NCBI GenBank assembly: GCA_029247205.1 | Contig: JAQWLT010000006.1 | Coordinates: 1-38,878, forward strand | DNA length: 38,878 nucleotides | Direction of reading: 5' to 3' | Source of the DNA: Phycisphaerales bacterium | Lineage (GTDB): Bacteria; Planctomycetota; Phycisphaerae; Phycisphaerales; SM1A02 | In this document: positions 27,291 through 35,872 of the stretch, piece by piece | Layout: each line of letters begins with the position of its first letter | Position numbering within the stretch: position 1 is the stretch's first letter | Notes under the pieces: generated by a model | Databases searched by the model: none | Told to the model about the DNA's origin: nothing | Seen by the model: the letters and a program-made list of their open reading frames with translations, nothing else | Position numbers and translations under genes: made by a program

Positions 27291-28697
27291 GTGACTGATA
27301 CCGGTAAGTCCACAGCAACAGTTGCTTCGGCAAATACACGAATCAGTCGCATTCTCGCGGCGGGCTTTGGAGCAACCACATTGATGTGGCTGTTCAGTTA
27401 TCTCGCCATTCTTGTCCCAGGCGCGGTGATCGGCGAGTTTTTCTTTGGCCTTGCCCTCTTGGCACTTCTGATGGGGGGCATCGTGGCTGGGCGGGCTGAT
27501 GAGGGCCTTGGTGAATCTGCAACTGTAAGCAAGGGAGCGGCTCGCGGCGTGCTTGTGGGCTTGGTTTCGGCGATTCTCAACCTTCTGATTGTTGCAAGTC
27601 TGCTCAAGAGTGAGTTGGCGGGCGGTGCTGGGTGGATCATCGGCATCTTGGCTGGATGTCTGGTGGTCGGCGGCATTGGCGGTCTGATTGGAAGCATGAT
27701 TGCTACATGGCGAACGAATGGCAATTGGCTCACCATTTTCTGTTGGGTCGTGGTTGGACTGACGTTCTTCATGATCGTGACCGGTGGCATCGTGACGGGA
27801 TTTGAGGCCGGTTTGGCCGTTCCGGATTGGCCCAATTCCTATGGGCACAACATGCTGCTGTATCCGCTATCAGAAATGGTGGCCGATCCAAGCAGTGGCG
27901 TGTTCTATGAGCACGCCCACCGTTTGACCGGCATGTTTGTTGGTCTTGCGGCGTTGACCCTCTGCGGCATGTTGTGGATTGGTGATGGCCGCATGTGGAT
28001 TGGGTTCTTGGGAATCATCGTGCTCATCTTGGTCATTGTGCAGGGCGTACTCGGGGGACTGCGGGTGACTGGCAATCTCACGATGAGCCAAGAAGCAGCA
28101 GATCTGAGCCCAAGCACGGTGTTGGCTGTTGCCCATGGCGTACTTGCCCAGATACTTCTTGCCATCATGGCGCTCGCGGCAGCCGCCACGAGTTCTCGAT
28201 GGCGGCGTGGCGACTTGGCAATGGGCGAGGGGCGAGTCTCGGTCGATCGCCAACTCGCGATTGCCTTGGTTGTGTTCCTCTTGATTCAGCTTGTGCTTGG
28301 CGCGGCGTATCGACACATGATCACCGAGTTTGGACCCAAGACGCCTGGAGCCTCGCACGCGCTCATGGGACATATCGCCATGGCTGTGGTCGTTGCGATC
28401 GCGGGTGTGTTTGTTGGCTTGCGTGGTTGTTCCATGAATGGCCGTGATCCTGTGTTTCAGTGGCTTGGCTGGATTCTGTTGATTGCTATTGGATTGCAGA
28501 TTCTGCTTGGCTTTGGCGGGCTTGCGGCGGTCATGATGCGACCAGAGATCGGCATCACAGCGGATGTGCCTGTGTGGGAGGTACTTGTTACGAGTGCCCA
28601 TCAAGCAAACGGCGCACTCATGTTGATGGTGAGTGTGTTGATGTTGTCGTGGTATTGGCGGGCTTCGCCAGATCAAGATGTGGCCACGAACCAATGA
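27291..28697 (+). CDS. ctaA: Heme A synthase (CtaA/COX15) with N-terminal membrane extension
   Basis: It oxidises the C8 methyl of heme O to the formyl group of heme A. The 468-residue protein has a COX15 core from about residue 145: VTGGIVTGFEAGLAVPDWPNSYG, FYEHAHRLTGMFVG (Glu207, His210), VLAVAHGVLAQ, SHALMGHIAM and SAHQANGALML, giving the heme-binding His pairs expected. Before the core are about 145 residues with four further helices (about 20-40, 43-62, 85-105, 113-136), absent from the compact bacterial CtaA of about 300-350 residues. GTG 27291 is fixed by GAGGAG. Its stop shares ATGA with the following gene. Confidence 0.93.
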   Translation: MTDTGKSTATVASANTRISRILAAGFGATTLMWLFSYLAILVPGAVIGEFFFGLALLALLMGGIVAGRADEGLGESATVSKGAARGVLVGLVSAILNLLIVASLLKSELAGGAGWIIGILAGCLVVGGIGGLIGSMIATWRTNGNWLTIFCWVVVGLTFFMIVTGGIVTGFEAGLAVPDWPNSYGHNMLLYPLSEMVADPSSGVFYEHAHRLTGMFVGLAALTLCGMLWIGDGRMWIGFLGIIVLILVIVQGVLGGLRVTGNLTMSQEAADLSPSTVLAVAHGVLAQILLAIMALAAAATSSRWRRGDLAMGEGRVSVDRQLAIALVVFLLIQLVLGAAYRHMITEFGPKTPGASHALMGHIAMAVVVAIAGVFVGLRGCSMNGRDPVFQWLGWILLIAIGLQILLGFGGLAAVMMRPEIGITADVPVWEVLVTSAHQANGALMLMVSVLMLSWYWRASPDQDVATNQ

Positions 28698-29323
28698 GCG
28701 AAGAGCCTCTTGAACTGGAGCCACTGGATCTTCCAGACCCACCGGACCTTCCGGGAATCGTGTGTGTAGAAGCGTCGGCGGAAGAGGCCATGGACGTCCT
28801 CATCGCGAAGCTTCTGAAAGTTGCAGAGGCAGCTCTTGAAGATCACGGCCGCTTTGATTTCGCAGTGTCCGGAGACGATCGACTCCAGCCTCTGTGGCGT
28901 CAGATGATGATGGATCCGGACCTACGTGGTTTCCCCTGGGAGCAAACGCATCTGTGGTTCACCAATGCGACGCCCACAAGTTGCGAGCGTCTCGCTGAAA
29001 CGTTGATTTGGCCGGCGGGCATTCCCATGGAGCAGGTACACCCGATGCCTGCAGCGGGGTCCGAGGTCTACTCGCAGCGTCTGCGCGACTCGCTTGAAGG
29101 CCGGCCACTTGACGCCGCGGTTGTCTCATCCGGCGTGCAATGCGGCGTGCGCGACGACGACGGCCAGTCAAGCATCCACATGGATGCATCGTTTCAAGCG
29201 GACTGCACGATGTTCGCCGTTCTTGCAATCGGCTGTGGTGTACCCCTCGCACTCAGCCCTCCCTTGGCCGCAACGCTTGGAGACCGCCTGCACTGGTATC
29301 TCGACCCCCACGCAGCGCAGTGA
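28694..29323 (+). CDS. 6-phosphogluconolactonase-like protein, probably catalytically degenerate
   Basis: The 209-residue cytosolic protein resembles the 6-phosphogluconolactonase/NagB fold in order and spacing. FDFAVSGDDRLQPLWRQM stands where the family has a (L/A)SGGxTP phosphate loop, QTHLWFTNATPTSCERLAETLI where it has DERxVPxxxxxSN, and DAAVVSSGVQCGVRDDDGQSSIH where it has the GxGxDGHTASLFP active site. The key Gly-Gly, DER and DGHTAS residues are not kept, so lactonase activity is doubtful. It begins with MSEEPLELEPLDLPDPPDLPG, a Pro/Glu/Leu-rich lead. The start at 28694 shares ATGA with the ctaA stop. The homology call is from pattern only and moderately sure. Confidence 0.6.
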   Translation: MSEEPLELEPLDLPDPPDLPGIVCVEASAEEAMDVLIAKLLKVAEAALEDHGRFDFAVSGDDRLQPLWRQMMMDPDLRGFPWEQTHLWFTNATPTSCERLAETLIWPAGIPMEQVHPMPAAGSEVYSQRLRDSLEGRPLDAAVVSSGVQCGVRDDDGQSSIHMDASFQADCTMFAVLAIGCGVPLALSPPLAATLGDRLHWYLDPHAAQ

Positions 29324-29384
29324 TCACCGGCCACAGGATGGTTCCCTAAGTCATTTGTTTGCAACGAGATAAGCCGAGTACAGG

Positions 29385-29780
29385 TCAGTGTGTTGCAATA
29401 TGCTCTTCGAGGAGGATTGCAGCTGCGTGGGCGTCAGCGCCTCGAGTGTCTTGCTGGCCTCGGAGCCGATGCTCTGCTTCGAAACTCGTCAGTCGCTCAT
29501 CTTGGTAATAGATGATCAGGCCTGTGCGGTCCTGTAATTGCTCGCCAAATGTGCGAGTGAGTGTGGCCCGCGGGCCTTCGGTGCCGTCCATATTGAGCGG
29601 TAGGCCCAAGATGATGGCTTCGGCGTCGTGCTCGATGGCCTCGGCAGCCACGGCCGCGACCAAGGCCTTGCCACGCGGCACATGGAGGGTGCTCAGCGGG
29701 AATACGCTGGCGGTTTCGGTATCGCCGGCGGCAAGACCGGTTCGTTTGTCACCAAGATCGACACCAAGTAGCCGCGTCAC
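29385..29780 (-). CDS. ruvX: YqgF/RuvX family nuclease (putative Holliday junction resolvase / pre-16S rRNA nuclease)
   Basis: YqgF proteins have an RNase H-like fold and are linked to 16S rRNA 5' maturation and junction resolution. The 131 residues hold the family's acidic residues: GVDLGDKRTGLAAGD at the start, ILGLPLNMDGTEGP in the middle, YQDERLTSFEAEHRL, and DAHAAAILLEEHI at the end. The start is GTG 29780, immediately after the TGA of the upstream mannose-1-phosphate guanylyltransferase gene, whose final codons supply a GAGGAG 9 nt before it. So the two genes are probably translated in series. Confidence 0.92.
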   Translation of the reverse strand: MTRLLGVDLGDKRTGLAAGDTETASVFPLSTLHVPRGKALVAAVAAEAIEHDAEAIILGLPLNMDGTEGPRATLTRTFGEQLQDRTGLIIYYQDERLTSFEAEHRLRGQQDTRGADAHAAAILLEEHIATH

Positions 29781-30860
29781 TCACTGCCACTCCTCGTCCA
29801 GCATGCCGTGCAGTGTCTTAACTTCCTGGACCCGATCCGCTGGGCAGACCAATGTTGCCTTGGGGGTGTGCACGATCACCAAGTCTTCACATCCAATCGT
29901 TGTAATTAAGTGCTCGGAGTCTTCGCTCATGCTGATCACTCGCTGGGAGTCAAGGTGGCACGATGGTCCAAACGAGCGGTTGCCGTCACCATCAGGCTCA
30001 ATTGTCTCGCCCGCGGCAGTCCAACTGCCGACATCGAGCCATTGCACATCCATCGGGACAGTGCACACTTCAATCTCATCGTCGTGTGAGGCCGGTTCCA
30101 TGATGGCGTAGTCGACGCTGATCTTGGGCAATTCTGGGTACACGCTTCCGAGTACGTCCTCCTGAGAAGGCGTACCCCATGCTTGGGCAATCTTGGCCAT
30201 CCCGTCTGCTGAATCAGGGGCAAACTGCGATAACGCTTCGAGGAAGCCGGCAGCCGAGAAGACGAACATGCCCGAATTCCACTTGAAGCGGCCCGATTCC
30301 ACGTACTCGCGGGCCGTCGCCTCGCCGGGCTTTTCGACAAAGCGGATCGTCTTTGACGCTGGCTCGTGCCCTGTGATTGGCTCGCCCAGTTCGACATAGC
30401 CAAAGCCGGTCGCTGGGAAGGTCGGCTCGATGCCGAAAGTCACCATGCGACTTGGCGACTCCTCGACCAAGGCAAAGCCTGTCTTGATGCACGCTGCGAA
30501 TGTTTCCTGGGGTGTAATCAGGTGGTCGGCGGTCAAAACGGCAAATACGGCAGCCGGATCTTGTTGGTGCAGTATCGCTGCTGTCAACGCTACGGCATTG
30601 AGCGTGTCACGCGGGCAAGGCTCGCCGATGATCTGCTTCGAGTCAAAGCCTTTGATGTCATCCAGAATGAGCGATCGATGCGATTCGCCTGTGCAGATCC
30701 ATCGATTGGGCTTCGGGACAAGGCCCTCAAGCCGTTCGGCCGCATGCCACAAGAGGCTCCGGCCATGAACAAGTGGAACCATCTGTTTAGGCCGACCGCC
30801 TCGGCTCATTGGCCAGAGCCGCGTGCCGCTTCCGCCTGCCATGATCATTGCGTGGTGCAT
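29781..30860 (-). CDS. Mannose-1-phosphate guanylyltransferase
   Basis: It makes GDP-mannose from GTP and mannose-1-phosphate for polysaccharide or glycoconjugate synthesis. The 359-residue protein has the nucleotidyltransferase loop MAGGSGTRLWPMSRGGRPKQMV, then VLTADHLI, GFGYVELGEPI, FVEKPGEATAREYV, KWNSGMFVFSA and the VPMDVQWLDVGSW block near the sugar site. It lacks the C-terminal cupin/isomerase domain of long ManC proteins. I start at ATG 30860 (MHHAMIMAGGSG); the frame is open to 30926 but the extension would overlap ruvA and is not family-like. Divergent from ruvA with 56 nt between starts. Confidence 0.92.
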   Translation of the reverse strand: MHHAMIMAGGSGTRLWPMSRGGRPKQMVPLVHGRSLLWHAAERLEGLVPKPNRWICTGESHRSLILDDIKGFDSKQIIGEPCPRDTLNAVALTAAILHQQDPAAVFAVLTADHLITPQETFAACIKTGFALVEESPSRMVTFGIEPTFPATGFGYVELGEPITGHEPASKTIRFVEKPGEATAREYVESGRFKWNSGMFVFSAAGFLEALSQFAPDSADGMAKIAQAWGTPSQEDVLGSVYPELPKISVDYAIMEPASHDDEIEVCTVPMDVQWLDVGSWTAAGETIEPDGDGNRSFGPSCHLDSQRVISMSEDSEHLITTIGCEDLVIVHTPKATLVCPADRVQEVKTLHGMLDEEWQ

Positions 30861-30916
30861 GCCGGAAAGGGTACTCGCCGCTCGTCCATTGCTGCCCAGA
30901 CTGGTAGGCTTTGCGT

Positions 30917-31543
30917 GTGCTTGCACGCATTACTGGAAAGCTCGAGGCCGTCGGAACCGATCACGCTCAGGTTGCCATCGGACCGCTGCTGCTGGATGTA
31001 CGGGTTCCTGGCAGTGATATCGATTCGCTGCACCAGCGTATTGGCCGCGAGGTCGTCTTCCATACGCTCCTGGTACTGGAAGGATCGGGGCAAGGCGCTT
31101 CCCTCGTGCCTCGCCTGCTTGGGTTTGGATCGACGCAGGACCGGGCATTCTTCGAACTCTTTACGACGGTCAAGAATATTGGCCATCGCAAGGCCCTCCG
31201 GGCGCTGCAATCGCCTGCTGCTGACATTGCAGCGGCGATTGCTCGCCGCGACGCCACGTACTTGGTCGCCTTGCCTGAAATTGGCAAACGAACGGCCGAG
31301 ACCATCATCGCGGAACTATCAGGAAAACTGGACGCATGGCTCGCTGGGCCTGGCAGCACGATCGAGATGGGGCCGGGTCCTGTTGCCGGTTCGCCCGCCG
31401 CAGACGCGGTGACCATGCTCATCGCCCTCGGGGAGCGGCCTGAAACTGCTCGACAACTCGTCGACCGGGCACTCTCGCAGCACCCAGACATCGATTCGCC
31501 CGAGGCACTTCTCGCGCAGGTCATGGCTGGCAAAGGCCCCTGA
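30917..31543 (+). CDS. ruvA: Holliday junction branch migration protein RuvA
   Basis: RuvA tetramers bind Holliday junctions and load the RuvB motor. The 208-residue protein shows the OB-fold start VLARITGKLEAVGTDHAQV, two helix-hairpin-helix segments (FELFTTVKNIGHRKALRAL and VALPEIGKRTAETIIAELSGKL) and a small C-terminal domain III (DAVTMLIALGERPETARQLV) that contacts RuvB. The start is taken as GTG 30917 because RuvA proteins begin at this strand; TTG 30911 is also in frame. Neither ruvB nor ruvC is in the window. The gene ends 7 nt from the convergent acyltransferase stop. Confidence 0.94.
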   Translation: MLARITGKLEAVGTDHAQVAIGPLLLDVRVPGSDIDSLHQRIGREVVFHTLLVLEGSGQGASLVPRLLGFGSTQDRAFFELFTTVKNIGHRKALRALQSPAADIAAAIARRDATYLVALPEIGKRTAETIIAELSGKLDAWLAGPGSTIEMGPGPVAGSPAADAVTMLIALGERPETARQLVDRALSQHPDIDSPEALLAQVMAGKGP

Positions 31544-31550
31544 CGTTTCC

Positions 31551-32327
31551 TCAGTCTGCGGCCCCAAGCATCAGCGGCATCGACGCAGTATTGACAGGCC
31601 AGCCACTTGCTTGGGTAATGCGGCGGCGGAGGTCCGCCGTGACATCACTTGGAGTCCATGAACGGTCATAGGTCACTGGCTCTAGAAACATGATTTGGCT
31701 GCGGCTTCGGCCAAGGATCGACCCAGCCATGCCATCGACATCGGGCGTGCCGGAAATCCAGCATGGAAGCACGCAGGCCGAGGATCGCACGGCCAACAGA
31801 CCTACGCCGTCGAGAAAGGGTCGAATTGTTTCAGGTGGTCGTGTAATACGGCCTTCTGGAAAGACGCCTAAGACCTCGCCGTTTTTAAGTACCCGCAGAG
31901 CGGCCCGCATTGATCTCGGATCACTGCCACTTCGCTCAACCGGAATTACCTGCAGCATCGACCATACATCGTCGAATCCACGGCTCATCATGTCGCGGGC
32001 CATCATCCACCGTACCGGCCGAGGCATCGCTGCCTGTACCAGCAGTGGATCAACCGCGCCGGTGTGATTGGCAATCACAATCACGCTTCCCTCGGCCATA
32101 GCGGTGGCGATATGTTGCCGCCCCTGGACAACCAGCGATTGCCGCCACCCAATCCACGCCGCTGATAGTCGCCAACAAGCGCCGAGCCCCGCTTTGCACG
32201 TGCCCTTGCAGCGAAGCCATGGCACGACAATCAGCCACCAAGCGGCTATGAACGCCAACCATGCCACTATGACAACAATCCAAGGCAAGGCAGCAGAAAA
32301 TGTGCTTCCGATGAGCATGACATGCAC
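31551..32327 (-). CDS. PlsC-family 1-acylglycerol-3-phosphate O-acyltransferase
   Basis: It probably acylates lysophosphatidic acid to phosphatidic acid at the inner membrane. The 258-residue protein has an N-terminal membrane segment (about 11-33, WIVVIVAWLAFIAAWWLIVVPWL). The catalytic HX4D motif is in IANHTGAVDPLL, block II includes ARDMMSRGFDD, and block III is VLGVFPEGRITRPP. The start may be GTG 32327, with GGAG 5 nt upstream, or ATG 32318; I prefer the GTG. Substrate specificity cannot be read from sequence. Divergent from carB with 59 nt between starts. Confidence 0.9.
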   Translation of the reverse strand: MHVMLIGSTFSAALPWIVVIVAWLAFIAAWWLIVVPWLRCKGTCKAGLGACWRLSAAWIGWRQSLVVQGRQHIATAMAEGSVIVIANHTGAVDPLLVQAAMPRPVRWMMARDMMSRGFDDVWSMLQVIPVERSGSDPRSMRAALRVLKNGEVLGVFPEGRITRPPETIRPFLDGVGLLAVRSSACVLPCWISGTPDVDGMAGSILGRSRSQIMFLEPVTYDRSWTPSDVTADLRRRITQASGWPVNTASMPLMLGAAD

Positions 32328-32386
32328 GGTAGCTCCCCCGCGGCAGTACGTCGATTTGGTATCTTTTGTTAGATCCGGTATCACCC

Positions 32387-35300
32387 ATGCCCCGCCGCGA
32401 TGACATTCACACCATCCTGATTCTTGGCTCCGGCCCAATCGTCATCGGCCAAGGCTGTGAATTCGACTACTCCGGCACGCAGGCGTGCAAGGCGCTGCGC
32501 GCAGAGGGGTACCGGGTCGTGCTGGTCAACTCCAACCCTGCCACGATCATGACCGATCCAATGTTCTCGGATCGCACCTACATCGAACCCATCACGGTCG
32601 ACGCCGTTGAACGCATTCTTGTTCTCGAGAAGGATCGCGGTACACCGGTCGACGCGGTGTTGCCAACACTTGGTGGGCAAACCGCATTGAACTGCGCATG
32701 CGAACTTGATGAACTTGGCGTGCTGCAGAAATACGGCGTTGAAATGATCGGCGCTACTCGCGAAATTATTGAGCGAGCTGAGGATCGTCTGAAGTTCCGC
32801 AAGGTTGTTGAGTCATGTGGCTACCGCTTGCCACGAAGCGAAGTAGTGACATCACTCGACGCAGGGTTCGCATACCTCGATGTCATCGGGCTCCCCGCCA
32901 TTATTCGTCCTGCATTTACGCTTGGCGGAAGTGGCGGTGGGATCGCGTACAACCGCGAGGAGTTTGAAGACTTGGTTCGTCGCGGGATTGCGGCCTCTCG
33001 TATCAATCAGGTGCAGATCGATGAATCTGTGCTTGGCTGGAAGGAGTATGAACTCGAAGTCGTTCGTGATCGCAAGGACAACTGTGTCATTATCTGTGGC
33101 ATCGAGAATATTGATGCCATGGGCGTGCACACGGGCGACTCTATCACTGTCGCGCCCATTCAAACGCTGAGTGATCGCGAGTATCAGCGTCTTCGCGATG
33201 CCTCTTTCGACATTCTTCGTGCAGTGGGCGTAGAAACTGGCGGGTCAAATGTGCAGTTCGCCATCAACCCAGAGACTGCTGAGATGGTCGTCGTCGAGAT
33301 GAACCCACGCGTGTCTCGCAGTAGTGCGCTCGCATCCAAGGCGACAGGTTTTCCGATCGCGCATATCGCCGCCAAACTCGCTATCGGCTACACACTTGAT
33401 GAGTTGCGTAACGACATCACCGAAACAACATCAGCGTGTTTCGAACCGTCGATTGATTATGTCGTTGTCAAAATGCCACGATGGACGTTTGAAAAATTCC
33501 CTGAGGCCGACGAGACACTGACGACGCAAATGAAGTCGGTCGGCGAGGGCATGAGCATCGGTCGCACATTTTGCGAGGCCTTTCAAAAGGCCATTCGCTC
33601 AATGGAGGTCAAGCGATTTGGTTACGGACTTGACACCCAAGATCGCTGGCTTGCTGCCGAGCGAGGTGGAGAAGTTGAGTGGCCTGTTGACGAAGAAACG
33701 CTGACCCGCAAACTCGCTGTGCCATGTCAAGGCCGGCTGTATTACGTTCGGTATGCCCTGAAGATCGGCTGGTCGCTCGAGCGAATCAATGATCTGACTG
33801 GCATCGACTTGTGGTACCTCGATCAATTCAGATCGCTCGTGCAGTTCGAAGATCGTTTGCTCGCGTGTTCGTCGCTTGACGAAATCGACACATCATTGAT
33901 GCGTGCCGCAAAGCAGAATGGCTACAGCGATCCGCAACTCGCCATGATCTATCTCGGTGTGATCAACACCGAGAATATTCTGAAGGTGCGTGCGAGGCGA
34001 GTTGAACTGGGCGTTGAGCCGGTATTCAAACTGGTTGACACTTGTGCTGCAGAATTTGAAGCGGCGACGCCGTACTACTACTCAACGTACGAACGTCCAT
34101 TCGTTGTCAATGGTGAAACCATCGAAGACGACGAGATTCGGGTGAGTGATCGCGAGAAGATAGTCATTCTGGGAGGTGGGCCAAATCGAATTGGCCAAGG
34201 CATTGAGTTTGACTATTGCTGTTGCCAAGCAGCCTTTGCCTGTAAAGAAATGCAATTCGAGTCAGTGATGATCAACTCGAATCCGGAAACAGTCAGCACC
34301 GATTACGACACAAGTGACTTGCTGTTCTTTGAACCGCTCACGCTTGAAGATGTCTTGAATATTGTCGAGCGACTGAATGGTGGCAGTGCTGCGATTGCCG
34401 ATCGATCCGGTGGTGTGGCCGGATGCATTGTGCAGTTTGGTGGACAGACGCCACTCAATCTTGCCCATGGGCTCGCTGCCGCTGGGGTGCCTTTGATTGG
34501 CACGGGGCTCGAAGCAATTGATGAGGCTGAAGATCGTGAAAGTTTCAAGGCCATCTTGGATAGGCTTGGCTTGCAGCAACCGCCCAACGGCATTGCGTAT
34601 AGCCTCGAGCAGGCGCAGGAGATTGCCTGCGAGATTGGGTATCCGGTCATCGTGCGTCCGAGTTATGTGCTTGGTGGGCGTGGCATGGAAATCTGCTTCG
34701 ATGAAGATGCGCTCGACCGTTATATGCGCACTGCTGTGGACGTGTCCGATCTCGCGGATGCGCCAGTGCTGATTGATCAGTTTCTCAGTGATGCAACCGA
34801 GGTTGATGTTGACGTCATTGCTGACTTTGTGCCTCATGACGCAACGCGAAGTAGCCAGATTGACCAATCCGATGACGCCCCCCGCGCTGTTATTGCCGGC
34901 ATCATGGAACACATCGAACAGGCTGGTGTGCACTCGGGCGACTCGTCGTGCATTCTTCCGCCCGATACGCTTGGCCCAGCGATGTGTCGCCGCATTGAGT
35001 CGCACGCAAAATCTTTGGCCGAGGCACTTCGTGTGCGTGGGTTGATGAATTTGCAACTCGCGATTCGGGATGATGAGATCTATGTCATCGAAGTCAATCC
35101 TCGTGCCAGTCGCACCGTGCCATTTGTCGCCAAGGCAACGGGTGTTCCGTGGTCGCGTATTGCCGCCAAGGTCATGATGGGCGTGTCGCTGCAGAGCCTT
35201 GAATCGGAGATTGCCACACAGGAGACCGGGTTCTACGCGGTCAAGGAACCGGTCTTCCCCTTCGGCAAGTTCCCGGGTGTTGATGTGGTGCTTGGCCCTG

Positions 35301-35821
35301 AAATGCGATCGACCGGTGAGGCAATGGGCTTTGACCGTTCGTTGCCGGTGGCATTGGCGAAAGCCAAGATGAGTGCATGGCTGCCGCTGCCAACCGAAGG
35401 CGATGTCTTTCTGAGCGTACGCGACGCCGACAAGAAGGCTGTTGTTGACGTCGCCCGCGCGTTGGTGTCGATGGGGTTCCGCGTGCATAGCACGCAGGGC
35501 ACGTGCGATCTGCTTGCCAGTCATAGTGTTGCCGCGACTTCGATTCGCAAGATTAGCGAGGGCGCCAGGCCCAATATCGTTGACCGCCTTGCCAATGGTG
35601 AAATCGACCTGATCATCAATACGCCCACAAGAACCGGGGCCGATACCGATGAGGGCCGAATCCGAGCGATGGCGGTTCGATCGCAGGTGCCAATGATCAC
35701 CACGATCACTGGCGCGATGGCGGCCGTTCGCGCCATCGCCGCTCTGCGTGCCGGCACCTGGCAGGTGCAGGCCTTGCAAGATGCCTACGGTCCGGGCGTC
35801 GCCGTAGATCAATCTGTCTAG
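32387..35821 (+). CDS. carB: Carbamoyl-phosphate synthase large subunit
   Basis: It makes carbamoyl phosphate from bicarbonate, ammonia delivered by CarA and two ATP, for pyrimidine and arginine synthesis. The 1144-residue protein has the tandem layout: first half [21 protein letters not shown] and ATP-grasp (to about 400), oligomerisation region (to about 560), second half [20 protein letters not shown] with ATP-grasp (to about 950) and a C-terminal MGS-like allosteric domain. It is some 70 residues longer than the E. coli type; part of this is an insert at about 815-832 ([18 protein letters not shown]) before [20 protein letters not shown] start at ATG 32387; the only earlier start is TTG. 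No carA is in the window and no pyrimidine attenuator is visible upstream. Confidence 0.96.
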   Translation: MPRRDDIHTILILGSGPIVIGQGCEFDYSGTQACKALRAEGYRVVLVNSNPATIMTDPMFSDRTYIEPITVDAVERILVLEKDRGTPVDAVLPTLGGQTALNCACELDELGVLQKYGVEMIGATREIIERAEDRLKFRKVVESCGYRLPRSEVVTSLDAGFAYLDVIGLPAIIRPAFTLGGSGGGIAYNREEFEDLVRRGIAASRINQVQIDESVLGWKEYELEVVRDRKDNCVIICGIENIDAMGVHTGDSITVAPIQTLSDREYQRLRDASFDILRAVGVETGGSNVQFAINPETAEMVVVEMNPRVSRSSALASKATGFPIAHIAAKLAIGYTLDELRNDITETTSACFEPSIDYVVVKMPRWTFEKFPEADETLTTQMKSVGEGMSIGRTFCEAFQKAIRSMEVKRFGYGLDTQDRWLAAERGGEVEWPVDEETLTRKLAVPCQGRLYYVRYALKIGWSLERINDLTGIDLWYLDQFRSLVQFEDRLLACSSLDEIDTSLMRAAKQNGYSDPQLAMIYLGVINTENILKVRARRVELGVEPVFKLVDTCAAEFEAATPYYYSTYERPFVVNGETIEDDEIRVSDREKIVILGGGPNRIGQGIEFDYCCCQAAFACKEMQFESVMINSNPETVSTDYDTSDLLFFEPLTLEDVLNIVERLNGGSAAIADRSGGVAGCIVQFGGQTPLNLAHGLAAAGVPLIGTGLEAIDEAEDRESFKAILDRLGLQQPPNGIAYSLEQAQEIACEIGYPVIVRPSYVLGGRGMEICFDEDALDRYMRTAVDVSDLADAPVLIDQFLSDATEVDVDVIADFVPHDATRSSQIDQSDDAPRAVIAGIMEHIEQAGVHSGDSSCILPPDTLGPAMCRRIESHAKSLAEALRVRGLMNLQLAIRDDEIYVIEVNPRASRTVPFVAKATGVPWSRIAAKVMMGVSLQSLESEIATQETGFYAVKEPVFPFGKFPGVDVVLGPEMRSTGEAMGFDRSLPVALAKAKMSAWLPLPTEGDVFLSVRDADKKAVVDVARALVSMGFRVHSTQGTCDLLASHSVAATSIRKISEGARPNIVDRLANGEIDLIINTPTRTGADTDEGRIRAMAVRSQVPMITTITGAMAAVRAIAALRAGTWQVQALQDAYGPGVAVDQSV

Positions 35822-35872
35822 TTCGCCGCTCTGCCCAGTTTGTGGGTGCGGGCTGTTACCCTCCCCGGCTTC

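Noticed and set aside
28460-28693. Upstream extension of the 6-phosphogluconolactonase-like gene
   Set aside because: It overlaps ctaA in another frame and has no family similarity; the ATGA overlap at 28694 gives a natural start.
29324-29384. Possible terminator between the lactonase-like gene and ruvX
   Set aside because: No hairpin with a T-run on either strand in this 61-nt gap.
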